Assembly: GCA_963281255.1 (NCBI GenBank)
Contig: OY725496.1
Span: 4,193,723-4,257,722 of the forward strand
Source: Aphrocallistes beatrix
Lineage: Eukaryota; Porifera; Hexactinellida; Sceptrulophora; Aphrocallistidae
Direction: 5' to 3'
DNA: 64,000 nt
The notes under the pieces are model-generated. The model worked only from the letters and a program-made list of their open reading frames with translations, made no database searches and was not told the DNA's origin. How positions within the stretch are numbered: position 1 is the stretch's first letter; every line of letters starts with the position of its first letter. A program made the translations under genes and the position numbers. This document shows, piece by piece, positions 9,960 through 29,846 of the stretch.

Positions 9960-10808
9960 CTTAGGGGCGATAGTTTATTAAAGCAATGCTTGTGTCCAAT
10001 TGACTTGCATCCATCACAAACCAATCTTTCTTCCCCAATTGAAAGGTTACATACTTGACAAAATGCAACCTCGGGAAATGTATAAACACATGCTCCTAAA
10101 CTGTCTGCATCAAATTTCATTTCGATATCATATTCATCAGAAGTACTTGTAAAATTTAACTCAGTTTCAATTGATTTTCTTGATTTTTCATAATCGTATC
10201 TGTTTTTAAATTAAATTCAAATTGATCGTCACATTCAATGTCAAAATCTGGATTAAACGTTTATGATCTTCAGTTCTGTTGATAGTATGGTGTAATTCCT
10301 CAGGTATGTTTAGATCACGTAATCCTTTAGGTGGATCCCTGTTATAGAGGATTTTGTAAGGACTTTTCTTGCAACCGCTATGTATAGTGGTGTTTTTCAT
10401 GTAGGCGACCCTTTTTTTAAAATTTATAAAATACCCTTGTTCTCTAATTTTGGCATGTAAAGCTTTACTGCCTGCATAACCAACCTGCTTCCAACACCAA
10501 AATATTTTATCAAATAAATTCTCAAGCGGGACAATGATAAGTGATCAGTTCGCAGCTCCTTTCTAATATGGGTCAATGTAACGTAATTCTTTTACATCGT
10601 TTAGCTCAATAACATGAAAATTTTGTGAGGTTCGCTCATCTCTTTTAGTTATGGGGCCATTATCCAACATTTCGATAAGCTTTTCGATTTTTGATTTTGT
10701 CCAGATCCGGCATTGGGGATTCTTCATTTTGGTCTTAACTAGTTCTTCAAATTTCTTTTGATGATATGTACCAGTCATTGCAAATAATAATCTTAAACAT
10801 AATTGCAC
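9960..10808 (-). pseudogene. Relic of an integrase-bearing transposon with a PHD-like finger
   Basis: Reading right to left on the minus strand, three separated open pieces line up. First, 10808-10563 (KNPQCRIWTKSKIEKLIEML) resembles the N-terminal part of KRBA2/SCAND3-type integrase proteins. Second, about 10500-10206 carries IHSGCKKSPYKILYNRDPPK then LRDLNIPEELHHTI, like the end of a retroviral-type integrase domain. Third, 10120-9960 has a Cys/His pattern C-x2-C-x10-C-x2-C-x4-H-x2-C (CQVCNLSIGEERLVCDGC, then HKHC) like the start of a PHD finger. The integrase catalytic core is missing and the frame changes between pieces, so this is a deleted, inactive copy. The third frame then runs into the minisatellite. 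Confidence 0.6.
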
Positions 10809-10982
10809 TTAAACTATTTATGGAATGACAATGTCCTGTAACTATTAATAGAGACCATAAAACACAACCTAGAAACCATAGCAATGAATACATGAAGCCA
10901 TACCTTTTCACACACCAACATCTCGCATGAGAGATGTTGGCAAATTGACAACATCTTCCAAATGACAACATCTCGCATAACA

Positions 10983-11130
10983 TATGCATAAAGTAAACAA
11001 ATCTCAAAAATATGCTAGAAACTTGCTTTCAACGGTTGACAGAGTTTTCACGGGTGTAGATTTCGAATATCATATTTTCAGAGCTATGTGATAAATTATT
11101 TGTTCACTTTTGTTTACATTATACACTAAG
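10983..11130 (-). repeat. 141-bp-type unit in reverse orientation
   Basis: Reverse complement of the unit at 8991-9150 (CAAATCTCAAAAATATGCTA, CAACGGTTGACA, GGGTGTAGATTTCGAATATC). It lies just beyond the integrase relic, so the relic is flanked by inverted copies. Confidence 0.8.
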
Positions 11131-11204
11131 CGGACAAAATATTTCAACACTTGATTCTTACCCATACAAATAATACTAAATCGGATTTTTTAATGAAGGG
11201 CACT

Positions 11205-11714
11205 CCAGGTATAACTCCAGTTATAACTTCAGTTATAACTTCAGTTATAACTCCAGTTATAACTTCAGTTATAATTCCAGTTATAACTTCAGTTATAACA
11301 CCAGTTATAACTCCAGTTATAATCCATTTATAACTTCAGTTATAACACCAGTTATAACTCCAGTTATAACTCCAGTTATAACTTCAGTTATAACTCCAGT
11401 TATAACTCCAGTTATAACTTCAGTTATAACTCCAGTTATAACTCCAGTTATAACTCCAGTTATAACTTCAGTTATAACTCCAGTTATAACTCCAGTTATA
11501 ACTTCAGTTATAACTCCAGTTATAACTCCAGTTATAACTCCAGTTATAACTCCAGTTATAACTTCAGTTATAACTCCAGTTATAACTTCAGTTATAACTC
11601 CAGTTATAACTCCAGTTATAATCCATTTATAATTTCAGTTATAACTCCAGTTATAACTGCAGTTATAATCCATTTATAATTTCAGTTATAACTCCAGTTA
11701 TAACTGCAGTTATA
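11205..11714. repeat. 12-bp minisatellite ATAACTYCAGTT, about 42 units
   Basis: The unit has one binary C/T position and the palindromic core AGTTATAACT. Three interruptions of the type ATAATCCATTTATAA occur near 11320, 11610 and 11665. Confidence 0.97.
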
Positions 11715-11814
11715 GGGCTTCAATCCAGGGAATTGATCCCTCTCCGGGTTCCAACATTTACAGTTTTAATTCCGTTTCAATGCGAATTTGACATATTTTT
11801 ATTATTATACTATA

Positions 11815-11900
11815 CAAGCACGCTTCGCTTGCTTGCGCTGCGCGGCTTGCGGACACTGCGTGTCCGCAGAGTCGCCCTGCGGGCGCCTGGAGTCACTCAA
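11815..11900 (+). repeat. GC-rich double-hairpin module, copy B
   Basis: Starts CAAGCACGCTTCGCTTGCTT. It holds two perfect hairpins: GCGGACAC/GTGTCCGC (11849-11867, loop TGC) and CGCCC/GGGCG (11873-11885, loop TGC). It is an island of high GC in AT-rich surroundings, repeated at 12884 and 16552 with partial copies at 8793 and 51803. Confidence 0.85.
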
Positions 11901-11924
11901 TCAAACATATTTTGGAATTTTTTT

Positions 11925-12610
11925 CCTTTAAATAAATGTTGTAAACAAAGGTCGACGAATAATTTCTCATAATATGGATCCAAACATATAATATTCAAAA
12001 TCTACAGCACTAAAAACTCCATGTCAACCGTTGGAAGCTAGACTCCAGCCCATTTTTGTAATTTGTTTACTTTATGTATCTATTGTAAACAAATGTAAAC
12101 AAATTGATGATCAAATTTACTCGAAAATATGATATTCGACATCTAGACTCCTGAAAACCCCATGTTAACCGTTGTAAGCAAGTTTCTAGCATATTTTTGA
12201 GATTTGTTTACTTTATGTATCTAATGTAAACAAAAGTAAACAAATAATTTATCATATAGATCTGAAAATATGATATTCGAAATCTACACCCCTAAAAACC
12301 CCATGTCAACCGTTGAAAGCAAGTTTCTAGCATATTTTTGAGATTTGTTTACTTTATGTATCTATTGTAAACAAAAGTAAACAAATTGATGATCAAATTT
12401 ACTCGAAAATATGATATTCGAAATCTACACCCCTAAAAACCCCATGTCAACCGTTGAAAGCAAGTTTCTAGCATATTTTTGAGATTTGTTTACTTTATGT
12501 ATCTATTGTAAACAAAAGTAAACAAATTGATGATCAAATTTACTCGAAAATATGATATTCGAAATCTACACCCCTGAAAACCCCAAGTCACCCGTTGGAA
12601 GCTAGTCTCT
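11925..12610 (+). repeat. Tandem array of a 141-bp unit
   Basis: GATTTGTTTACTTTATGTAT recurs near 12060, 12201, 12342 and 12483, exactly 141 bp apart. Units differ mainly in the segment before AAAATATGATATTCGAAATC. The array ends in a variant tail (TTCAAAATTCATTAAATGGT) that is repeated at 13207. Confidence 0.9.
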
Positions 12611-12769
12611 AGCATTATTTTCAAAATTCATTAAATGGTGTGAAAATATGTATATAAAGGTGTGAAAATATGCAGATAATCTTTTTTATAGCTATAATAC
12701 ATTTAAGATATCAAACATAAGTTGTGGCTTTGAAGTATTAATAACAATGACGATCTATTTATTTAGTGT

Positions 12770-12970
12770 CGTAATTGTACAATGATTTCTATTGTGATAG
12801 TGTAGTCATTTATTTTGTATAGAAAAGGTGCGAAAAATTGTTTTCCATTTTTTCTGCAAATCCTAGCATTTTAATATATAAGACAAGCGCGCTTCGCTTG
12901 CTTGCGCTGCGCGGCTTGCGGACACTGTGTGTCTGCAGAGTCGCCCTGCGGGCGCCTAGAGATACTCAAT
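12770..12970 (+). repeat. Dispersed composite repeat, copy 2, with GC module C
   Basis: TACAATGATTTCTATTGTGA leads through AAAAGGTGCGAAAAATTGTT to CAAGCGCGCTTCGCTTGCTT. The hairpins are GCGGACAC/GTGTCTGC (12918-12936, one G-T wobble) and CGCCC/GGGCG (12942-12954). Confidence 0.8.
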
Positions 12971-13004
12971 CTAACCTATCCTGGGGTTTTTTTACTTCAT
13001 ATAA

Positions 13005-13275
13005 ATATTTTAAACAAAGGTTAGCAAAAAATTTCTAATATCGATCCGAAAATATCTAACTTATATTTTTAAATTTGTTTACTTTATGTATATATCGTGA
13101 ACAAAAGTAAACAAATTAATTATCAAATCTACTCAAAATATGATATTCGAAATCTACACCCCTGAAAACCCCATGTCACCCGTTGGAAGCTAGTCTCTAG
13201 CATTATTTTCAAAATTCATCAAATGGTGTGAAAATATGTATATAAAGGTGTGAAAATATGCAAATAATCTTTTTA
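13005..13275 (+). repeat. Further 141-bp-type unit with the variant tail
   Basis: Repeats ATGATATTCGAAATCTACAC, CATGTCACCCGTTGGAAGCT and AAGGTGTGAAAATATGCAAA, matching 12540-12680. Confidence 0.8.
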
Positions 13276-13434
13276 TTGCCAATCCTGTCCGAATCTTTTA
13301 GCAGTGAACGAAACTTGATATATGCCCTTTGCTCTTGCTGAATAATTGACGATTTTGAAGCCATAAATGTATAAGTAGCCAAAACTGACAAGATTGAAAT
13401 GATGATTGTAAGAAAAATACTTATGCTATCATAA
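13209..13434 (-). other. Unassigned open frame with a hydrophobic stretch
   Basis: About 75 codons from just after a stop near 13434: FYDSISIFLTIIISILSVLA is a plausible membrane helix, followed by a polar segment rich in Lys/Arg/Gln. Its 3' end runs into the repeat unit at about 13275, so it could be a gene fragment truncated by the repeat. No family is recognised. Confidence 0.2.
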
Positions 13435-14100
13435 AATTTCTTTTAGATATTAGGAGAGATTGGGTAATGCTATATAGATTATATTAATTGGTGCATTAGA
13501 TATACACTAACTGTCAAAAATCAATAGTGATCAGTACTTTTGAAATGACCTAAGTAGCATGAGGAGTGATGTCTGTAATGTAAGAATAATTTATCATGCT
13601 TGAAGATTACATGAAAACGATTTAGAATAAGGTTTACATTCATTGATCTTGATTAAAAGTTTTGTTGTAATCTAAGTTGTTCCTATGAGAAATATAAATC
13701 AATCATAAGATTTAAGATAAAAAGGTTTCGCATTTGCACCCGTGTATTCGCGAATCCACCAACTATATTCAGTGTATTCGCGAACCACCAGTTTCGAATT
13801 TACACTGCAACATAATTATTTTATAATAATTCATAGCATTCTATATACTAAGGCAATGGCACTCACCAAAAAATTAGTACCATGGATTGGTTAAATACTT
13901 CAAAACCAATAATTTTGATATTGTAGATACGTATTTCAATTTTCCATCAATTTAGGCATTCACCCACCCTGACAAACTAACTATTATTTCAGAACAATTG
14001 AAATGAGATATATTATTTGGTTTTTAATGCACATAGTCGAATTATTTAATACTTAATACATACAAAATATCAAAAGAATAGTTAATCACAATATTGAGAC

Positions 14101-14350
14101 TTGAGGGACAGACTTGACTTAGCTTGAGAGACAGACTTGACTTAGCTTGAGGGACAGACTTGACTTAGCTTGAGAGACAGACTTGACTTAGCTTGAGGGA
14201 CAGACTTGACTTGACTTGACTTGACATGACTTGACTTGACATGACTTGACATGACTTGACTTGACATGACTTGACTTGACTTGACTTGACTAGACTTGAC
14301 TTGACTTGACTTGACTTGACTTGACTTGACTTGACTTGACTTGACTTGAC
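14101..14350. repeat. 23-bp repeat passing into a TTGAC pentamer array
   Basis: TTGAGRGACAGACTTGACTT recurs every 23 bp from 14101, then degenerates into (TTGAC)n with occasional TTGACA from about 14205. Confidence 0.95.
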
Positions 14351-14568
14351 AAATAAACAAAGAATATATTAAATTAGTTCTTGAATTTAGCCAGTTTACT
14401 ATTCTCTTGTTTCAATACTAGTGCATTATATATACTAGGTCTTAACTTTATTAGAAGTGTATACAATGTTTTAGTTCCATAGTAGCACATGCCAAATGAA
14501 TAATATTAGTACGGGAAGAGCCAGAATAAATGTTTTAAATTTCTGCTGAGGGTGCAGATACATCGTCG

Positions 14569-14724
14569 TCATAGGTGTAACTCCAGGGGTGGCAGGGGTA
14601 GCGTGCCACCACAGACCTAAATGTTATGTTGACTTGGGGTGACATGCCACATTAGTTTGATATATGTTTACAAATCTCGCCACCCCAGCTAACCATGAAA
14701 AAATCAAAATAGTTACGCCTATGA
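14569..14724. mobile_element. 156-bp MITE with 14-bp inverted ends
   Basis: The ends are TCATAGGTGTAACT and AGTTACGCCTATGA (13 of 14 complementary). The flanking direct repeat TCGTCG (14563-14568 and 14725-14730) looks like a target-site duplication. Confidence 0.65.
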
Positions 14725-14897
14725 TCGTCGTTAAACGACTATTCTTCCCTACCCAATTCACATTGAACATTTCCTAAACATCATTAACGAATTTCAAGAA
14801 CTCAACAGTTTAGTTCTGGTCTACACTGTTCTTATCCATCATATAAGCTAACAGTCCGGCTGAAGTTGACTAATAGAAAATCTTAAGGGCCAAAATT

Positions 14898-14956
14898 ACA
14901 TTTCGCCTTTCCAACCTGACAACCAGCAGGCTTGTTAGGTTGGAAAGGCGAAATGT
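14898..14956. other. Near-perfect 25-bp hairpin
   Basis: Arms 14898-14922 and 14932-14956, loop of 9 nt. 24 Watson-Crick pairs and one G-U. Function unknown. Confidence 0.8.
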
Positions 14957-15182
14957 CCCGATGTTAATTTGGAGCACGTTTAGTTAAATTGCACTTGTCC
15001 GAATTTAAAAAAAGGTATTTATGCCCACGTTTTTGTAGTACGAGGATTGCATTTACTAAATTTGGGGAAGGCAACACTTTTTCTTGGTCTTTTAAATTCA
15101 GTCAATTGTTTCTACCCAACTTGAGTATGTATATATGCATGATTCTAGAATAATGAACTACATTAATTAAGAAATCACTCAC

Positions 15183-15279
15183 CCGTGATCTTGTTGTTCT
15201 GGTAGTATTCACACGTCTTGGAATGGCTCGATACCATTTTCACGACGAGCACCATCTTTAGGAAATTGAAAAACTTCAT
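15183..15279 (-). other. Possible antisense first exon with a signal-peptide-like start
   Basis: Minus-strand ATG at 15279 opens MKFFNFLKMVLVVKMVSSHS and continues to a good splice donor (G|GTGAGT at 15183/15182). The peptide looks like a signal sequence followed by a Cys/Tyr-containing mature start. I found no convincing second exon. Confidence 0.2.
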
Positions 15280-15644
15280 GAAGTGTTCTACTCCTCTGTA
15301 ATTGGAGTCGAATCAGGCACGAGACAAGACATCTCGTCCAAATGATTTATGCAATTAGTATTGTCAAGTGAGGTATTATAAATGAGTAATAGAAATAATA
15401 TGCAGCAAAACAAAACATTATTGTAATCCACTAGTGTTGTATGTGAAGTAAATATAAATATTGTGGTTACATAATATTTTCAAAATGAATATTTAATTAA
15501 ACAACCATGAACTCACAATATGAGATAATTATATAGTTGATAGTAACAGTTATTTAATTAACGGTTTTAGGATTGAAGTATTTAACCAATCCATGGTACC
15601 AATTTTTTGGTGAGTGCCATTGCCTTACTATATAGAATGCTATG

Positions 15645-15759
15645 AATAATTATATAATTATTATACAATAATTATATAATTATTATATAATAATTATATA
15701 ATTATTTTATAATTATTATATAATTATTATATAATTATTATATAATTATTTTATAATTA
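15645..15759. repeat. AT-rich microsatellite (TAATTATATA)n
   Basis: Alternating ATTATATAATT units. The tract resumes at 16526-16551 on the other side of the MITE, which therefore inserted into it. Confidence 0.9.
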
Positions 15760-16525
15760 CTTAGGGCATTCAAAAAGTTCTCATCTCATATCTGTATCTC
15801 AAATGATAGTGAAAATAGGATATTTCCGATTTGTCCATTGTATTCCTTAGGGGATCAGCTTCCAATTTATATATTGGTTTATTTTAAAAGGACAATTATT
15901 GTGGTTCCTACATTAGATTTTTTGTGCATCGGTTTAGGGTAGTGTCGAAAAGTTGGAATCTCCCCATTGAAAATGGCTTAAAACTAAATTTGGAGAATAA
16001 AAGTTGTGAAAATCGTAGAATAAGGTCATTAAAAGGTTAAATAATTAAGAACCAATGTGAAAAAGTAAACGGGAGGTGTTCAATAGTATTGCTCGTGTTG
16101 AAAAAATATCATGCTACTTTTAGTGGATTTTTTGTCAATTTTCGCCACTCAAAAAGTGGGACAAAAATGGTAGTAAACCACTTCAAAACATAGTATTCCC
16201 TCAGCCTCAAACTATAATACTTCAGAAAATTCAATCTATATGTTAGTTGATGCGTAGAATTCGATGGAGGGATCAGTTTTAATCTAAATTTGCTCAGAAC
16301 TGAAATATATCAAAGGGAACCCGAAAAATCACGTTCAAAGGGACTACCTTAAACCGATGTACAAAAATATAATGTAGGAACCACAACAATTGTCCTTGTA
16401 AAATAAACCAATATACAAATTGGAAGCTGATCCCCTAAGGAATACAATAGACAAATAGAAAATATCCTATTTTCACTATCATTTAAGATACAGATTTGGG
16501 ATGAGAACTTTTTGAATGCCCTAAG
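15760..16525. mobile_element. Mariner/Tc1-like MITE, 766 bp, 183-bp inverted termini
   Basis: The left terminus CTTAGGGCATTCAAAAAGTT and its complement at the right end are flanked by TA on both sides (15758-15759 and 16526-16527). Inverted termini span about 15760-15942 and 16343-16525, with roughly 90 percent identity by eye. The interior has no transposase frame. TTAGG...AAAAGTT is mariner-like. Confidence 0.75.
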
Positions 16526-16551
16526 TATTATATAATTATTATATAATTATT

Positions 16552-16630
16552 CAAGCGCGCTTCGCTTGCTTGCGCTGCGCGGCTTGCAGACACTGTGTGT
16601 CCGCAGATTTCCCCAGTGGGCGCTTGCGGA
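16552..16630 (+). repeat. GC-rich hairpin module, copy D
   Basis: CAAGCGCGCTTCGCTTGCTT with hairpin GCAGACAC/GTGTCCGC (16586-16604). The second hairpin of copies B and C is destroyed here (CCCCAGTGGGC). Confidence 0.75.
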
Positions 16631-17149
16631 TATTAGAGAAACAATACGTCGCTTTCCTGTTTTATACTAAGTACGCTGGATTGTCATTTGTCTACGGTTA
16701 CATTTATGAAATCAGAACTGTAGCAGAAATTTTGTTTCGTGATAAATATAATTTACTTCGTATTAAGTCAACTAATCCTGAATGTAAGCTCAATTTGAAT
16801 ACACAAAGTTCACATTGCTAAAGATTATTATACTTAAATAATCAATTCCAGTCCATGTCGTTAAAAGTTATTTTATGATCGAATTGATTGATCGTAGCAT
16901 ATAACACACTTTAATTGTTGTTAACAATCAAATTATAGACTCAAAATAGCAGTATTCAATCATTTATATGAAATAGAATCGTGTGAATGGCATTATAAAA
17001 GGCTGATAATTGATTGGTTCTCACATAAACCAATGAATTTCAATCACAAATAGTTCTTTTGATTGTATGCATAAGTCACTACCATTTTATTCCAATGTAT
17101 TTGCATTATAAAATAATCGAATTTGATTGGTCAGCACATTTTGTCACCT
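16631..17149 (+). other. AT-rich spacer
   Basis: Contains a 60-codon open frame with no family features. I see no supported gene. Confidence 0.4.
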
Positions 17150-17320
17150 ATCTCAGCGAGGTGCGAACATTTCGCTTAGATCTTCGAACTTAATCCTAGA
17201 TTCATCATTTGACACCTACATGCCAATTTTCGTATCTCTACGACTTACCAATTCTTCAATCAATTCGGACAAACAAACAAACAAACAAAAAAATCCTAGA
17301 GTTTTAATATATACTTTCCT
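17150..17320 (+). repeat. Dispersed composite repeat, partial copy 3
   Basis: GCGAGGTGCGAACATTTCGC, TTTGACACCTACATGCCAAT, CTTCAATCAATTCGGACAAA and an (ACAA)n stretch match 8641-8760. It ends 20 bp before the CIAO3 start codon, so it may contribute to that promoter. Confidence 0.75.
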
Positions 17321-17340
17321 ACTTTCCTATTTAGTACTTT

Positions 17341-18741
17341 ATGGCTAGCGGATTCAGTGGGATTCTGAAACTGACAGATCTCAATGATTTCATTACTCCG
17401 TCTCAGGAATGCATCAAACCTATCCAGGCTCCAAATCAACGAGGGGGTGTGAAACGTAGAACAGTTGGAACTGCAGAGACTGCTAGTCCACAGGCGGCGG
17501 CCAAGATTTCCCTCAACGACTGCTTGGCCTGCAGTGGTTGCGTTACGAGTGCTGAGAGCGTGCTTATTGGCTCTCAGAGCTTTGCAGAGTTTATGAAGAG
17601 TGTTGAAATAAACCAGTCACTTCCTGAGACTGAAAAGAAGATCTTTGTCCTCACCCTGTCTCCACAGAGTGTCGCATCAGTGGCGGCAGCCTGTCAGCTG
17701 TCAGTCAAAGAGGCCACTCTCAAATTGAGCGGGATGTTGAGGAGTTTCGGTGTGTCATACGTATTTGATTCTTCTTTCGCAAGGTCTATCAGTCTAATCG
17801 AGACAGCTAATGAGTTTATCTCCCGCTTCAAATCAGGAGACACTCGCCTCCCCTTCCTAACTTCATCTTGTCCCGGGTGGATCTGCTATGCAGAGAAGAC
17901 ACACGGTGACTACATCCTCCCCCTAATCTCCACCGTCAAGTCTCCTCAGCAGGTGGCAGGCTCTCTCGTCAAGTCACACCTTGCAGACAAACTAGGCGTG
18001 CCACCTGGCCGGGTGTACCACCTGTCTCTGATGCCGTGCTACGACAAGAAGCTAGAGGCTTCCAGACGGCAGTTCTACTCGGATGCGTACCGGACCAGGG
18101 ACGTAGACCTGGTCCTCACCTCTGTGGAGGTCGGCCTGTTGCTGGAGGAGAGGGCGACGCGGTTGGACAGCTATGCAAGTGTGGGATTGAACAGTTTGCT
18201 CGACATTCAGTCGGAACCTGTGTCCGAACTTAGCGGGCATCGAGGAGATGGAGCGGGAGGGTATCTGGAGCATTCGCTCATTCGGTCAGCTAAGGAATTG
18301 TTCGGTTTGGATATCAGCGAGATCCGTTACACCTCCCTGAAGAACAAGGATATGGGGGAGGTGAGTGTTGAGAAAGATGGCGTTAGTGTTTTGAAGTTTG
18401 CATACGCCTACGGATTCCGCAACATCCAGAATGTAGTGCAGAAAGTGAAGAGAGACAAGTGTCCTTATCACTTCATCGAGGTGATGGCCTGCCCGTCCGC
18501 TTGCCTGAACGGCGGAGGACAGATGCGACCCTTGGAAGGGGTTGAACACAAGGATCACCTTAATGACGTCATCAGACTGTACCAGACTGTTCCTCGAGTC
18601 GATCCCTTCACGGATGCAGCAGTTAGCCGCCTCTATGAGGAGTGGATGGCAGGGGGAACCAGTGAAAAAATACAGACATATCTCCACACGGCATATCAGC
18701 CTGTACCTAAGACTATTTCTGCTCTCACTATAAAGTGGTGA
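17341..18741 (+). CDS. CIAO3: CIAO3 (NARFL/IOP1), cytosolic Fe-S cluster assembly factor
   Basis: A single exon of 466 residues, close to the usual length. The N-terminal cluster ligands are SQECIKPIQ and NDCLACSGC. The hydrogenase-like domain has [26 protein letters not shown] and [13 protein letters not shown], matching the two-cluster arrangement of NARF/Nar1 proteins. CIAO3 bridges the early scaffold to the CIAO1-CIAO2B-MMS19 targeting complex that delivers Fe-S clusters to cytosolic and nuclear proteins. The C terminus ends in Trp (TIKW), as in many CIA clients and factors. NARF, the nuclear paralogue, is the alternative. It ends 107 bp before the RIOX1 start, on the same strand. Confidence 0.9.
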   Translation: MASGFSGILKLTDLNDFITPSQECIKPIQAPNQRGGVKRRTVGTAETASPQAAAKISLNDCLACSGCVTSAESVLIGSQSFAEFMKSVEINQSLPETEKKIFVLTLSPQSVASVAAACQLSVKEATLKLSGMLRSFGVSYVFDSSFARSISLIETANEFISRFKSGDTRLPFLTSSCPGWICYAEKTHGDYILPLISTVKSPQQVAGSLVKSHLADKLGVPPGRVYHLSLMPCYDKKLEASRRQFYSDAYRTRDVDLVLTSVEVGLLLEERATRLDSYASVGLNSLLDIQSEPVSELSGHRGDGAGGYLEHSLIRSAKELFGLDISEIRYTSLKNKDMGEVSVEKDGVSVLKFAYAYGFRNIQNVVQKVKRDKCPYHFIEVMACPSACLNGGGQMRPLEGVEHKDHLNDVIRLYQTVPRVDPFTDAAVSRLYEEWMAGGTSEKIQTYLHTAYQPVPKTISALTIKW

Positions 18742-18848
18742 ATCAACTGTAATGCATTGCTTCGTGTAGATTGTAACAAATTTCTACTCTTCTACTCTAT
18801 TAGGAGGCTAATGTCAATATTAATAGCTAATACTCGTACGTAGTTTGA

Positions 18849-29176
<10,328 letters not shown>

Positions 29177-29846
29177 TCATCCTTGATCGAGTTCACAAGT
29201 GTGAATCTGAAATCTAGTTTAGTCTACGTAGCTACTCTCTGTAACAAATGTATGAACAAACTATCTATCACTCAGAAATTAAACTAACTTTGTTATTTAG
29301 AATTGGAGAATGATCTCATCTGTCGTTTAAAATTCAATTACGTAAATGCTCAGTTACGACTGAGCACAAGCATTTATTAAAAACACGAATGGAATGTTTT
29401 ATGAATATTCGCAAATTCGATCATCAGTGTACAAAGTATATCAAACCTAGCGTAAATTAATTTCGCTTTTTTCCTAAATTCTTCTCACAATGCTTATAGA
29501 TAGTCGGGGTTATCAGTCATAGTTAGTTGAATTCATGCGATTTCTCTCATCTCAATTTATAAAACCCTAAAATGTACCTCAATCACAATTGCTTTGTTTT
29601 TCTCATATATGCACAATATACACTGAAGCTATAGGCTATCCTTAGTGCATTGACTCGTCTCAATGTCCGAATACTGACACATGTGGGCAATACATACTCA
29701 TAGCAGCGCTGCATATAAATTTATACACAATATCGCTATCCCACATGTTATAATATCAATACTCAGCTTAGTAACGTTATTTATGTAACAGTTCAATGAG
29801 AGATAAATAGGATAAGTATTTTACTACGTGATTATCTCAACACACA
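29177..29846 (+). other. Intergenic region between RIOX1 and TECPR2
   Basis: AT-rich. A short dyad (CTCAGTTACGACTGAG, about 29349-29364) is the only structure I notice; no gene is supported. Confidence 0.4.

Larger units (their letters stand above)
13828..15650. mobile_element. Fold-back element, about 1.8 kb, 78-bp inverted termini
   Basis: 13828-13903 and 15573-15650 are inverted copies (CAATGGCACTCACCAAAAAA on the left; its complement in TTTTTTGGTGAGTGCCATTG on the right). The interior holds the TTGAC repeats, a 156-bp MITE, a long hairpin and a possible antisense exon. No transposase is recognisable. Confidence 0.7.

Noticed and set aside
9485-10120. Long open frames on both strands made of repeated Cys-Ser-Tyr-Thr or Val-Ala-Thr-His units
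   Set aside because: They are a by-product of a stop-free 12-bp tandem repeat; only the first part of the minus frame (from 10120 to about 9960) carries real protein signal, as a transposon relic.
11151-11333. Open frame of repeated VIT(S/P) units
   Set aside because: Translation of the ATAACTYCAGTT minisatellite; no start context or flanking coding signal.
11733-13038. Two similar frames containing LRLLALRGLRTLR and VALRAP
   Set aside because: Both translate the GC-rich hairpin module in the same frame. The similarity is due to the DNA repeat, not to a conserved protein.
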